A model generated the notes under the pieces. It searched no databases and had not been told where the DNA came from. It saw only the letters and a list, made by a program, of their open reading frames with translations. The position numbers and the translations under genes are program-made. A stretch of 64,000 nucleotides of DNA from Cupriavidus basilensis (GTDB taxonomy: Bacteria; Pseudomonadota; Gammaproteobacteria; Burkholderiales; Burkholderiaceae), in NCBI RefSeq assembly GCF_000876015.1, contig NZ_BBQM01000011.1, forward strand, positions 62,001 to 126,000, given 5' to 3'. This document shows positions 44,745 through 54,018 of this stretch, one piece after another. Position 1 is the stretch's first letter, and every line of letters begins with the position of its first letter.

Positions 44745-45938
44745 TCAGGCCGCTGGCGGCGGCAGCTTGCGCGCATGCCCGCGCGAGTAGTAGCCGGCCA
44801 CGCCCATCGCGCCCGCCATCGACAGGAAGATCGGCAGCATGCCGAGCGCGGTGCCGACCACGCCGAAGGTCAGCGGCCACACCACCTGGCTGGTGTTGAG
44901 CACGGCCGAGCGCAGCCCCAGCGCCTCGCCGGCGCGCCCGCTCGGCGAGGCCGCGTGCAGGATGTTCATCACGTTGGGCTGCGCGCTGCCCAGCGCCAGC
45001 CCGAGCAGGAACGCCAGGCAGCACATCAGCCAGAACTGCGCGACGAAGGGATAGAGCAGGTAGGCCACCGCGCCGAGCAGCAGCGCGCCGCGGATCACCT
45101 TCCACTCCGACAGCCGGCGCGACACCAGCGGCATCGCCACGCGGATGGCGAAGGTGGCGATGGCGAACGCGCCCAGCACCCAGCCGATCGACGACGGCGA
45201 CAGCCCCACGCGCGTGCCCTGGATCGGGATCAGGAAGGCATGCAGGTCCCACGCGGCCGACAGCACCGCGCTGGCGATGAACACCGCGCGCAGCTCGGGG
45301 TGCGCCAGCAGGCCCAGCGTGGAACTGCGGCTGCCGTCGACGATGGCGTTGCGCGCGGCCCGGGCGCCGCGCGCGGGCAGGCGGTGGCGCACCAGCTGCA
45401 GGCCGGCCAGCCCCGCCGCGGCCACCGCCACCAGCGTGAAGAAGGCCGGGCGGAAGCCCGCGTGCTCGATCATGTAGCCCATCACCACCGGCCCCAGCGT
45501 GCCGGAGAACGACAGCCCGAGCGCGTGCAGCGTGTAGTTGCGCAGCCGCGTGCCGTCGCTGGAGATCTGGCCGATCAGCAGCTGCATGGCCACCTGCACC
45601 AGCATGAAGCCCACGCCGATCAGCGCGCACGAAAGATAAAGCGCCGCGATGCCCGGCCACAGCGCCGGCAGCAGCGTGCCCGCGAGTACCATCAGCGAGC
45701 CGGCCATGAGCGGCTTGCGCGGGCCGATCTCGTCGATGCGCTTGCCGGCATGGATGGCCAGCAGCATCGGCAGCAGCGCATAGAGCGACATCAGGATGCC
45801 GAGCGTGACGGTGGAGGCCTTGAGGGACAGCGCGAACAGCGACACCACCACGCGGCTGGCATTGAAGGCCACGTGGTTGCACACCGTGAGCGCGATCAGG
45901 CAGCTGATCGGCGGAACGGTGGCGTGTAGCGGCGTCAT
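44745..45938 (-). CDS. Major facilitator superfamily transporter
   Basis: A 397-residue permease with twelve membrane segments and the MFS loop HAGKRIDEIGPRKPLMAG. The start at 45938 is chosen because the first helix follows at once (PPISCLIALTVCNHVAF); no clear Shine-Dalgarno precedes it, and the frame is open further upstream. Substrate unknown. The 270 bp upstream contain the arms GCCAT...ATGGC (46038-46068) in AT-rich sequence, probably its promoter region. Confidence 0.82.
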   Translation of the reverse strand: MTPLHATVPPISCLIALTVCNHVAFNASRVVVSLFALSLKASTVTLGILMSLYALLPMLLAIHAGKRIDEIGPRKPLMAGSLMVLAGTLLPALWPGIAALYLSCALIGVGFMLVQVAMQLLIGQISSDGTRLRNYTLHALGLSFSGTLGPVVMGYMIEHAGFRPAFFTLVAVAAAGLAGLQLVRHRLPARGARAARNAIVDGSRSSTLGLLAHPELRAVFIASAVLSAAWDLHAFLIPIQGTRVGLSPSSIGWVLGAFAIATFAIRVAMPLVSRRLSEWKVIRGALLLGAVAYLLYPFVAQFWLMCCLAFLLGLALGSAQPNVMNILHAASPSGRAGEALGLRSAVLNTSQVVWPLTFGVVGTALGMLPIFLSMAGAMGVAGYYSRGHARKLPPPAA

Positions 45939-46208
45939 GCGCGGGCGGGGGCTTTGGGGGAATCCGGGAGAAAAACAAGTGCGGCCGAAACCGCACCCTG
46001 AGAAGGACGCCACGATCACTCGCAGAGGTCCGCAATGCGCCATCTATTGAAGACTTCGTTGTAAATGGCCGTTTAATTATGCGAGCGGCGTGTGCGATAG
46101 ACAACGGTTCTCTGCACCAGTGTGGCGAAAGTGTTGCGAAATTGCGTCGATGCGTGCGCGGGTGTCGCGCACGGGCAACGGTGGCGCCACCGCGATGGTG
46201 CGCGGCGG

Positions 46209-48404
46209 TCAGCCGCCTTGGTGCAGCGAGGCGTCGGGCGCCGGCCGCGCCGGCGCGGCGGCAGCGCCCGCGCCCTCGCCCAATGGCACGGAACCGGCGG
46301 CGCCGCTGGCCGGCTCGCGGTAGGCCTGGCCCGGCGGCGGCGCCAGCGGGCGCTTGCGCACCTGCGCCAGCAGCTTGCCGCACTGCGACTCCTCGCCGCC
46401 GCCGGAGAGATCGATCAGCGGCAGCACCGCGGCGCCGACCGGCGCCACCAGCGCCAGCGCCACCGCGCCGCCCGCGCGCAGGGCCAGCACGCCGATGTCG
46501 GGGCTGACCGTGGGCTTCTTGAGCGTGCCGCCCACGTAGAGCGGCGAGCGCAGCGAGAAGATGCGCAGGCCCTTCGAGTCCGGCCGGATGGTCAGCGCGA
46601 GCCGTTCGCTGGCCAGGTCGACCGCGCCGGTGGTGTCGATCACGGCGTCCTGCGTGTCGAGCACGAAGGTGCGCGCGCGCGCCAGGCCGTTGGTGAAGCT
46701 GACGTCGCTCACGCCGCAGTTGATCCGCACCGGCTTGTCGCCGAACAGCTTCGAGATCACCACGCTGCCCACGTTCAGGCCCATCGCCTCCAGGACGAAC
46801 TTGCTCACCGTGCCGTTTTCCACCAGCAGCTTGGCTTCGCCGTTGGCGCTGCCGAGCAGGGCCGCCACCGAGTTGCCGGTGGCGCTGAGCCGCGCGGCGC
46901 CGTTGAGCTCGCCGATGCTGGCGCGCATCGACTCGAATTTCGGGAACAGCTGCTTGAGCTTGAGATGGCGCGCCTTCATGTCGATGGTGGCGGCCAGCGG
47001 CGCGCGCTTGCCGTTGAGCTGCAGCGTCGACACCAGGTTGCCGCCGGCGATGCCGAAGTCGAGCGGGTCCAGCGTGAGCAGGCCGTCGTCGAGCTTGAGG
47101 TGGGTGACGAGATCGGTGATCGGCAGGTCGGCGGTGCGCACGATGCGCTTGCCGGTGAACTTCACGTCCGCGTCGATGCTGTCCCAGCGCTCGGTGCGGA
47201 ACGGCGCCACCGGCAGCGCCTTGTCGGCGGGCTGGCGCACGGCGCTGTCCGCGGCCGCGCCGCCGGGCCTGGCGTCGGCGCCGATCAGCGGCGCCAGGTC
47301 CTCGAAGCGCAGCTGGCTCGATTCCAGCTCGCCCGACAGCAGCGGACGCGGCTGGCGCTGGGCGTAGCTGAGCGTGCCGCTCAGGTCGCTGCCGCCCACG
47401 CGCCCGCTGAACTTGTTGTAGCGGTACGTCGAGGCGCCCTTGCGCAGCGTGGCCACCAGCCGCCCGCGCGTCTCGTAGGGCGGCGTGCTGGGCAGCACGA
47501 TGCCGGTGAGCGCGTACAGCCGGGCCATGTTGTCGCCGGACAATTGCAGGTTGACGTCGAGCGCGCCGAGATGGGCCGGGTTGGTGAGCGTGCCTTCCAC
47601 CACCGCGCGCGTGTTGCCGACGCGCGCATCGGCCTGCACCGGGAACGGCACGTTGGCGTCGCGCAGGCTCAGCACCGTGCCGGCCTTGCCGCTGGCGCTG
47701 ATGGTGGCGTCGTGGTAGCGGCCGGTGGCCTTCCAGCGCAGGCCGTAGCGCTGGCTGGCGGGCGCTGCCGCCGTGGCGCCGGCGGTGCCCGGGGCCGCCG
47801 CGCCGGTGAGCGCGCCGTCGCGGGCCTTGTCGTAGAGCGGGCTGTCGCCGATGGTGTCCAGGCGCGCCTGCATGTCGAGCTTCAGCACCTGGTCGGACAG
47901 GCTCAGGTCGCCCTGCGCCAGCGCCACCTCGCCGATGTCGAGCCGCCACTCGGACGGCTGCTTGCTGGCCGGCGTGGCGAAGGTCCAGTTGTTGCGCTGG
48001 TCGGCCAGGCGTTCCAGCCACACGGCCGGGCTGTCGACCACGATGGTGGAGATCGAGATCTGGCGCGACAGCAGCGGCAGCGGGCGCAGCACGAAGATCA
48101 GCTCGCGCACGGTGGCGAAGTTCGGCTCGCGCGCCCAGTCCGGGTTGCCGATCGTGATGTCGGCGGCCGACAGCCGCGGCCACGGCACCCAGGTGTGCCA
48201 GCCGGTCTCGCCCTGCGCGCTGCGCCAGGTCAGCGTGAGGTCGCCGTTGACGGCGAAAGGCCGGCCGATGGCCTCGGACACGCGCTGGTTGAGCCACGGC
48301 TTGAGGCGGTTCCAGTCGAAGGTCAGGACGACCACGACCACGATGGCCACCAGCGCCAGCGGCGTCAGTACACTCCAGAGAACGGCCTTGCGGCGCACGG
48401 GCAT
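46209..48404 (-). CDS. AsmA-family envelope protein
   Basis: A 731-residue AsmA-type protein: a single N-terminal membrane helix (VLWSVLTPLALVAIVVVVVL), the start RLKPWLNQRVSEAIGRPF, then repeating beta-strands of the groove-like periplasmic domain, and near the end the AsmA_2 region (LNGAARLSATGNSVAALLGSANG, shown here as ARLSATGNSVAALLGSANG). AsmA-like proteins move or control phospholipid transport to the outer membrane. The C-terminal 70 residues are low-complexity Pro/Ala/Gly. Divergent from tcdA. Confidence 0.85.
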   Translation of the reverse strand: MPVRRKAVLWSVLTPLALVAIVVVVVLTFDWNRLKPWLNQRVSEAIGRPFAVNGDLTLTWRSAQGETGWHTWVPWPRLSAADITIGNPDWAREPNFATVRELIFVLRPLPLLSRQISISTIVVDSPAVWLERLADQRNNWTFATPASKQPSEWRLDIGEVALAQGDLSLSDQVLKLDMQARLDTIGDSPLYDKARDGALTGAAAPGTAGATAAAPASQRYGLRWKATGRYHDATISASGKAGTVLSLRDANVPFPVQADARVGNTRAVVEGTLTNPAHLGALDVNLQLSGDNMARLYALTGIVLPSTPPYETRGRLVATLRKGASTYRYNKFSGRVGGSDLSGTLSYAQRQPRPLLSGELESSQLRFEDLAPLIGADARPGGAAADSAVRQPADKALPVAPFRTERWDSIDADVKFTGKRIVRTADLPITDLVTHLKLDDGLLTLDPLDFGIAGGNLVSTLQLNGKRAPLAATIDMKARHLKLKQLFPKFESMRASIGELNGAARLSATGNSVAALLGSANGEAKLLVENGTVSKFVLEAMGLNVGSVVISKLFGDKPVRINCGVSDVSFTNGLARARTFVLDTQDAVIDTTGAVDLASERLALTIRPDSKGLRIFSLRSPLYVGGTLKKPTVSPDIGVLALRAGGAVALALVAPVGAAVLPLIDLSGGGEESQCGKLLAQVRKRPLAPPPGQAYREPASGAAGSVPLGEGAGAAAAPARPAPDASLHQGG

Positions 48405-48619
48405 GGGATTGTCGTCCTGGTCGGGCGGGTGGCCGCGGCGCCGGCCCCGGGGGTGGGGCGATGCGGCGGCCGGACCACTGTTGTCAGGTATTGTATAGTT
48501 GCGCGCCGCGTTCTCCTGTCGGCGCCAGGCTGACAGGGTGACGCAGGCGGCGCCTGGACGGCCAGTCCGCCCGCGTTCGCCCGCCGGCGGCCCTCCTTCA
48601 GCAAGCCTCGATCCTATCC

Positions 48620-49528
48620 ATGAGCCACCTCGTCCCGGAAACCTCCCCGGCCCCTTTCGCCTCCCCGGAACTGGCGCAGCTGCCGTCGGCGCTGACGCAC
48701 GAGAGCCCGGCCGACGACGACTACCACCGCCGCTTCGGCGGCGTGGCGCGGCTGTACGGCGCGGCCGGGCTGGCGCGGCTGGAGGCGGCCAGCGTATGCG
48801 TGGTCGGCATCGGCGGCGTGGGCAGTTGGGCGGCCGAGGCGCTGGCGCGCAACGCGGTCGGCCGCGTCACGCTGATCGACCTCGACCACATCGCGCTGTC
48901 CAACACCAACCGCCAGATCCACGCGCTGGGCGATGCCTACGGCCGCGCCAAGGTGCAGGCGATGGCCGAGCGCATGGTGCAGATCAACCCGCGCTGCCGC
49001 GTGACCGAGGTGGACGACTTCGTTACCGAGGACAACGTCGCCGAGCTGCTCGGCGGGCACGACTACATCATCGACGCGATCGACTCGGTCAAGGTCAAGG
49101 TCGCCATGCTGGGCTGGGCGCGCCGCACCGGGCGGCGCATCATCACCTGCGGCGGCGCCGGCGGCCAGCTCGACCCGACCCGCATCCGCGTGGTCGATTT
49201 CTCGCGCACGGTGCAGGACCCGCTGCTGGCCAAGGTGCGCTCCCGCCTGCGCCAGGACTGGGGCTGGCCGCGCAATCCCAAGCGCAAGTTCGGCATCGAC
49301 GCGGTCTTCTCCGACGAGCCGCTGCGCTATCCCGAACCCGAGCAGCAGGCCTGCGAGATCGACGAAGCCCCGGCCGACGCGCCCGCGATCGCGCCCGCCG
49401 GCCCGCAGGGCCTGGCCTGCGCCGGCTTCGGCTCGTCGGTGGCGGTCACGGCGGTGTTCGGCATGGTCGCCGCCGCCAGCGTGCTGGGCGCGCTCACCGC
49501 GCTGACCGAGCCCGCCGCCCCCGAGTGA
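48620..49528 (+). CDS. tcdA: tRNA threonylcarbamoyladenosine dehydratase
   Basis: A UBA/ThiF-like, ATP-dependent enzyme that cyclises t6A to ct6A at position 37 of ANN-decoding tRNAs, such as the tRNA-Lys in this window. 302 residues: VCVVGIGGVGSWAAEALAR nucleotide loop, LIDLDHIALSNTNRQIHAL, YIIDAIDSVKVKVAML and the C-terminal GSSVAVTAVFGMVAAASVL membrane-associated helix. TcdA/CsdL proteins pair with the CsdA/CsdE sulfur system elsewhere; it is alone here. Confidence 0.92.
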   Translation: MSHLVPETSPAPFASPELAQLPSALTHESPADDDYHRRFGGVARLYGAAGLARLEAASVCVVGIGGVGSWAAEALARNAVGRVTLIDLDHIALSNTNRQIHALGDAYGRAKVQAMAERMVQINPRCRVTEVDDFVTEDNVAELLGGHDYIIDAIDSVKVKVAMLGWARRTGRRIITCGGAGGQLDPTRIRVVDFSRTVQDPLLAKVRSRLRQDWGWPRNPKRKFGIDAVFSDEPLRYPEPEQQACEIDEAPADAPAIAPAGPQGLACAGFGSSVAVTAVFGMVAAASVLGALTALTEPAAPE

Positions 49529-49542
49529 GCCGCGCGCCCGCG

Positions 49543-50121
49543 CTAGGCGGCCAGCGCCGCCAGCAGGGCCGCTAGCTCGGCCTCGCCCGGCGCGGTGTTG
49601 TCGAAATAGCGCAGCTCGGGGTGCTGCTCCGGCGCCGGCATGAAGCGCCGCGCGCGGTAGTCCTCCCAGTGCGCGAGCTTGTAGGCATCGTTGGGGTTGC
49701 CGCGCCGCACGATGCGCGCGTGCGCCTCGTCCTCGGGCAGGTGGACCCACACCGTGCGCACCTGGGTGCCGGCGGGCACGCGCAGCCATGCCGGATCGTG
49801 CAGCCGGTGGTCGCGCACCTCGCGCGACAGCGGCCCGACCACGATCACGCTGATGCCCAGCGCGAGGTTCTCGCGCGCGGTGTCGAGCAGGCCGTGGTAT
49901 TCGGCGTCGCGCAGGTACTTGAGGTAGGTGGGGCTGTCGCGGTCGTTGGGGTCGCCGGTCAGCGCGCCCATCGCGGCGGCGCTGTAGCTGCCGTACAGGG
50001 TGTCCTTGTCGAGCAGGCAGAACGGCTCGCCGGTGGCCTGCATGAGCGGGCCGATCAGGCGGTGGGCCAGGGTGGTCTTGCCGGTGCCGGCATGGCCGCA
50101 GAAGAAGAGCAGTCGGGGCAT
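49543..50121 (-). CDS. P-loop kinase-like ATPase
   Basis: A 192-residue single-domain P-loop protein with Walker A CGHAGTGKTTLAHRL near the N-terminus, LLDKDTLYGSYSA as the likely substrate-binding region and IVVGPLSREVRDH. The zeta-toxin/AAA_33 small-kinase fold fits best. The substrate is unknown. No antitoxin-like gene is adjacent, so I do not propose a toxin. Its 3' end lies 14 bp from tcdA (convergent). No clear ribosome site precedes the ATG. Confidence 0.75.
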   Translation of the reverse strand: MPRLLFFCGHAGTGKTTLAHRLIGPLMQATGEPFCLLDKDTLYGSYSAAAMGALTGDPNDRDSPTYLKYLRDAEYHGLLDTARENLALGISVIVVGPLSREVRDHRLHDPAWLRVPAGTQVRTVWVHLPEDEAHARIVRRGNPNDAYKLAHWEDYRARRFMPAPEQHPELRYFDNTAPGEAELAALLAALAA

Positions 50122-50301
50122 GGGAAGGCGGGGCGGAGCCCGCGGCGGTGGAAAGCCAGCCGCCAGCATAACCCGCGCGCCGGTTTGTCCTGGATCAGTC
50201 CGCGCCGCGGCGGATTCGGTATGCTCTCGGCTGGGGCCGGACTTCGCGCCGCGGGCGCGGGGCCGGCCAGCCGATTCCTTCGTTGCCTCGCTTCTCCAGA
50301 C

Positions 50302-50754
50302 ATGACCGATCACGCCACGGATGTCCCCGCGCCGAGCCGCGCCGCCCTTGCGCCCGAGCTGCTGCTCGGCGAGCCGGTGACCGACGCCACCCATGAAGAA
50401 TTCGTGCAATTGCTCGATGCCGCCGCGCGCGCCGCGGACGACGGTTTCCTGGCCGCGCTGGACGAGTGGATCGAGCACACGCGCCATCATTTCGGCCAGG
50501 AAGAAACGTGGATGGAAGCGATGAACTTCGGCCCGCAGCACTGCCACCGCGGCGAGCACCAGCAGGTGCTGGCGGTGGCCGACGCGGTGCGCGTCAAGGT
50601 CGCCGAGGGCGACGTGACGCTGGGCCGGCGGCTGGTGTCCGAACTGCCCGGCTGGTTCGACCAGCACGTGAGGTCGATGGACGCGATGATGGTCGGCTAC
50701 ATGCGCGAGCACGGCTTCACGCTGATCGAGGCGCCCGACGGGCAGGCCGCCTGA
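50302..50754 (+). CDS. Bacteriohemerythrin
   Basis: A 150-residue stand-alone hemerythrin-like protein that binds O2 (or NO) at a di-iron site. The ligand set is recognisable: His in DATHEEFVQLL, HTRHHFGQEETWM, CHRGEHQQVL and the final HVRSMDAMM with Asp. No signal peptide; cytosolic. Probable oxygen storage, sensing or protection. It lies alone between a kinase gene (divergent) and a cupin (convergent). Confidence 0.88.
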   Translation: MTDHATDVPAPSRAALAPELLLGEPVTDATHEEFVQLLDAAARAADDGFLAALDEWIEHTRHHFGQEETWMEAMNFGPQHCHRGEHQQVLAVADAVRVKVAEGDVTLGRRLVSELPGWFDQHVRSMDAMMVGYMREHGFTLIEAPDGQAA

Positions 50755-50775
50755 AGACGGCCGCGCGGCGGCGCT

Positions 50776-51162
50776 TCAGCCGCCGCCGGCGGCCGCGCGG
50801 TCGAGCACCACGAAGTGTTTGCGCACCGTTTCCAGCACCTCGAACAGGCCGGTGAAGCCGGCCGGGATCACGCAGGCGTCGCCGGGCCCGAACTCGCGCG
50901 CGTTGCCCGCGTCGTCGCTGATGCGGATGCGTCCGCTGATGACGTGGAAGAATTCCTCCTTGCCCGCCGGGAAGGCGATGCGCCACGCGCCCGGCTCGCA
51001 GCCCCACACCCCGCAGTCGAAATCGCCCTGGCCGGCGCTGTAGTGCGTCCAGGTGGTGCGCTCGGGATTGCCCGCCACGAGCCGGTCCGGGCGCGGACGG
51101 TCGTGGCTGGGGGCGGGGTCAGCGCGGAAATCGGCCAGGCGGGGCAGGGCGGCAGCGGTCAC
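50776..51162 (-). CDS. Cupin-domain protein (DUF861/EutQ-like)
   Basis: A 128-residue single cupin with the motif sequence WRIAFPAGKEEFFHVISGRIRI, in part PAGKEEFFHVISGRIRI, and GPGDACVIPAGFTGLFEV. The domain follows the (S)-ureidoglycine aminohydrolase/EutQ-like pattern, though the usual metal-binding His set is incomplete, so enzymic activity is doubtful. It follows the CnoX-like gene by 34 bp and is probably in its transcript. Confidence 0.78.
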   Translation of the reverse strand: MTAAALPRLADFRADPAPSHDRPRPDRLVAGNPERTTWTHYSAGQGDFDCGVWGCEPGAWRIAFPAGKEEFFHVISGRIRISDDAGNAREFGPGDACVIPAGFTGLFEVLETVRKHFVVLDRAAAGGG

Positions 51163-51196
51163 GGCTAGGGCGGGCAGGAAGGTCGGGCCCGCCAGT

Positions 51197-52045
51197 TTAA
51201 TTCAGCACCGAGGCCAGTTGCCGGCGCCAGCGCGACACCGCCTCGGGCTGGTCGCCGCCCATGAGCGCGAACACCGACAGCATGGTGACGCGCCCGATGT
51301 CCTCCTCGAAGCCGCGGTCGGCCCGCACGATGGCCAGCAGCTGTTCCAGCGCCGGCTCGTACTGCCGGTGCGCGATCAGCGCGCGGGCCAGGTCCAGGCG
51401 CGTGCGCAGGTCGCCGGGCGCGGCCGCCACGCGCGCGGCCAGGGTGGCCGTGTCGGGCAGCTCGGCCACGCCGCGCATGGCTTCGAGCCGGGTGCGCAGC
51501 GCCGCGAAGCCGTCTTCCTGCGACGCGCCGCGCGACAGCATGCCGAACTCGGTTTCGGCCTGTTCCAGCGCGTCGCCGTCGAGCAGGAAGCCGATGTACT
51601 CGAGCCGCGCCGCGTCGAAGCCCGGATCGAAGGCCAGCGCCGCCTGGAACGCCGCCCGCGCGGCTTCGCGGTCGCCGGCGGCGAGCGCGTCGCGCGCGGC
51701 GCGCAGGGCGGTCTGGCCCGGGTCCGGCATCACGCGCGCGAGGAACTCGCGCAGGCCCGACTCCGGCAGCACGCCGGTGAACTGGTCCACCGCCTGGCCG
51801 TCCACGAAGGCCACCACATGCGGGATGCTGCGCACGCCGAAGTGCGCGGCGAGGTCCTGGTTCTCGTCCACGTTGACCTTGGCCAGCCGCCACTTGCCGC
51901 CGGCCTCCGCTTCGAGCTTCTCCAGCATCGGTCCCAGCGTCTTGCACGGGCCGCACCAGGGCGCCCAGAAATCCACCAGCACCGGGATGTGACGCGATGT
52001 CTCGATCACGTCCGCCTCGAAATTCTGCAGGGTTACGTCGCTCAT
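51197..52045 (-). CDS. CnoX/YbbN-like thioredoxin with TPR region
   Basis: An N-terminal thioredoxin domain (residues 1-105) with active site WAPWCGPCK (Cys31, Cys34) and SIPHVVAF, then a C-terminal helical TPR-like part (about 115-282: ALAAGDREAARAAFQAALA, LARALIAHRQYEPALEQLL). E. coli CnoX, which hands chlorinated or oxidised clients to DnaK and GroEL, has SxxC and no thioredoxin activity; this protein keeps a full CGPC and should be redox-active. 282 residues. Confidence 0.9.
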   Translation of the reverse strand: MSDVTLQNFEADVIETSRHIPVLVDFWAPWCGPCKTLGPMLEKLEAEAGGKWRLAKVNVDENQDLAAHFGVRSIPHVVAFVDGQAVDQFTGVLPESGLREFLARVMPDPGQTALRAARDALAAGDREAARAAFQAALAFDPGFDAARLEYIGFLLDGDALEQAETEFGMLSRGASQEDGFAALRTRLEAMRGVAELPDTATLAARVAAAPGDLRTRLDLARALIAHRQYEPALEQLLAIVRADRGFEEDIGRVTMLSVFALMGGDQPEAVSRWRRQLASVLN

Positions 52046-52183
52046 GACTTGATCTCGCTAGAAGGGAAGCCCCGCGCATGCCGGGGCCATACGCGGGCTA
52101 GTTGGGGGCGGATGCCGCCGATTGCAACAGCGTGGCGCGCAAAGGCGGGCGGGCAAGGTGGATAGACAAGGGTAAGCGATGGA

Positions 52184-52213
52184 TTGAAAATAGAACGGTC
52201 GTTCGGTTATATT
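52184..52213 (+). promoter_or_regulatory. Promoter of the acyl-CoA ligase with an operator inside
   Basis: -35 TTGAAA (52184-52189) and -10 TTATAT or TATATT (52207-52213), 17 or 18 bp apart. The inverted repeat GAAC-GGTC-GTTC (52193-52204) fills the spacer, so a bound TetR-type repressor would block RNA polymerase. It resembles PsrA-type GAAAC-N4-GTTTC fatty-acid operators but is not identical. Confidence 0.65.
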
Positions 52214-52264
52214 GCTTGACTGGTATCCAAGATCAGGTCGGACAGACCGCACAGGAGACGTTCC

Positions 52265-53980
52265 ATGCAGACCCACCAGCCCGCGCGCCCGCATTTCCAG
52301 TTCTGGCCCAAGCGCGTTCCTACCGAGATCGTGTCGCCGGAGACCTCGCTCTGGTACAACCTGGTGGTTTCCGCGCACCGCTACGCCGACAAGGCGGCCA
52401 TCCGCTATTTCGGCAACGCCATCACCTTCCGCCAGCTCGAGGCGCAGGCCAGCGCGGTGGCCGGCTGGCTGCAGCAGGAAGCCGGCGTGAAGAAGGGCGA
52501 CCGGGTGCTGCTCTACATGCAGAACTGCCCGCAGTTCATCATCGGCTACTACGCCATCCTGCGCGCCGACGCCGTGGTGGTGCCGGTCAACCCGATGAAC
52601 CGCACCGAGGAATTCAAGCATTACATCAGCGACGCGCAGGCGCGCGTGGCGATCTGCAGCGCCGATCTCGCCGCCGGCGCCGAACAGGCCAGCGCCGAGT
52701 TGCCCGAGGCGCAGCGCCTGCGGCACATGCTGGTCACGCAGTACGGCGACGCGCTGCCGGCCAGCTACGAGAACCCCGAGGACGCGCCGCCGGCCTGGCT
52801 CACCGCCGAGCACCCGCTGCCGGCCGGCGCCACGCCGTGGTCGCGGGTCCTCGCCGCGCAGCGGGTGCCGGCGCCGCACACCGCCGGCCCCGACGACATG
52901 GCGGTGATGCCGTACACCTCGGGCACCACCGGCTTTCCCAAGGGCTGCATCCACACCCACCGCACGGTCATGCACAACGTGATCGGCGGCAGCACCTGGA
53001 GCGGCAGCGGCGCGGAATCGACCATCCTGTCGGTGCTGCCGCTGTTCCACGTCACCGGCATGCAGTACGGCATGAACGGCCCGATCTACAGCGGCGCCAC
53101 CGTGGTGATGCTGCCGCGCTGGGACCGCGAGGTGGCGGGGCGCCTGATCTCGCGCTACAAGGTCACGCACTGGACCAACATCCCGACGATGGTGATCGAC
53201 TTCCTCGGCAGCCCCAACCTGGCCCAGTTCGACCTGTCGAGCCTGCGCTACATCGGCGGCGGCGGCGCGGCCATGCCGCAGGCGGTGGCCGAGCGGCTGC
53301 ACCAGCAGTTCGGCCTGAACTACCTGGAAGGCTACGGCCTGTCGGAGACGATGGCGCCGACCCACGGCAACCCGAGCGACCGCCCCAAGCTGCAATGCCT
53401 GGGCGTGCCCACCTTCAACACCGACGCGCGCGTGATCGACCCGGTCACGCTGGCCGAGCTGCCGCCCAACGAAACCGGCGAGATCATCGTGTGCGGCCCG
53501 CAGGTGTTCAAGGGCTACTGGGGCAAGCCGGACGCCACGCGCGACGCCTTCATCGAGTTCGAGGGCAAGACCTTCTTCCGCACCGGCGACCTCGGGCGCA
53601 TGGACGAGGAGGGCTACTACTTCCTGACCGACCGCCTCAAGCGCATGATCAACGCCTCCGGCTTCAAGGTGTGGCCGGCCGAGGTGGAGAACCTGCTGTA
53701 CAAGCATCCGGCCGTGCAGGAAGCGTGCATCATCGGCACGCGCGACGCCTACCGCGGCGAGACCGTCAAGGCGGTGGTGGTGCTCAAGACCGATGCCCGC
53801 GGCAAGACCACGCCCGAGGACATCATCGAATGGGCCAGGGAGAACATGGCGGCCTACAAGTACCCGCGCGTGGTGGAGTTCGTCGACGCGCTGCCCAAGT
53901 CGGGCACCGGCAAGGTGATGTGGCGCCAGCTGCAGGAAAGCGAGAACGCGCGCGACGATGCGGCCAGGCCGGCGGCCTGA
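52265..53980 (+). CDS. Fatty-acyl-CoA ligase (AlkK-like medium/long-chain type)
   Basis: Activates fatty acids to acyl-CoA with ATP. 571 residues with the adenylate-forming motifs MPYTSGTTGFPKGC, YLEGYGLSETMAPT, FFRTGDLGRMDEEGYYFLTDR and PKSGTGKVMWR carrying the catalytic Lys. The first 25 residues and internal sequence resemble AlkK-type ligases of beta-proteobacteria. GGAG (52254-52257) sets the start. The promoter carries a likely fatty-acid-responsive operator; the regulator gene is not in the window. Confidence 0.9.
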   Translation: MQTHQPARPHFQFWPKRVPTEIVSPETSLWYNLVVSAHRYADKAAIRYFGNAITFRQLEAQASAVAGWLQQEAGVKKGDRVLLYMQNCPQFIIGYYAILRADAVVVPVNPMNRTEEFKHYISDAQARVAICSADLAAGAEQASAELPEAQRLRHMLVTQYGDALPASYENPEDAPPAWLTAEHPLPAGATPWSRVLAAQRVPAPHTAGPDDMAVMPYTSGTTGFPKGCIHTHRTVMHNVIGGSTWSGSGAESTILSVLPLFHVTGMQYGMNGPIYSGATVVMLPRWDREVAGRLISRYKVTHWTNIPTMVIDFLGSPNLAQFDLSSLRYIGGGGAAMPQAVAERLHQQFGLNYLEGYGLSETMAPTHGNPSDRPKLQCLGVPTFNTDARVIDPVTLAELPPNETGEIIVCGPQVFKGYWGKPDATRDAFIEFEGKTFFRTGDLGRMDEEGYYFLTDRLKRMINASGFKVWPAEVENLLYKHPAVQEACIIGTRDAYRGETVKAVVVLKTDARGKTTPEDIIEWARENMAAYKYPRVVEFVDALPKSGTGKVMWRQLQESENARDDAARPAA

Positions 53981-54018
53981 TGCTTGCCGCCTGACGCCCG
54001 CCGCGCGCGGGGCGGCCT

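Noticed and set aside
49543..50754. Toxin-antitoxin pair (zeta-like kinase and neighbour)
   Set aside because: The neighbour is a bacteriohemerythrin on the opposite strand, and no antitoxin-like small gene is present.
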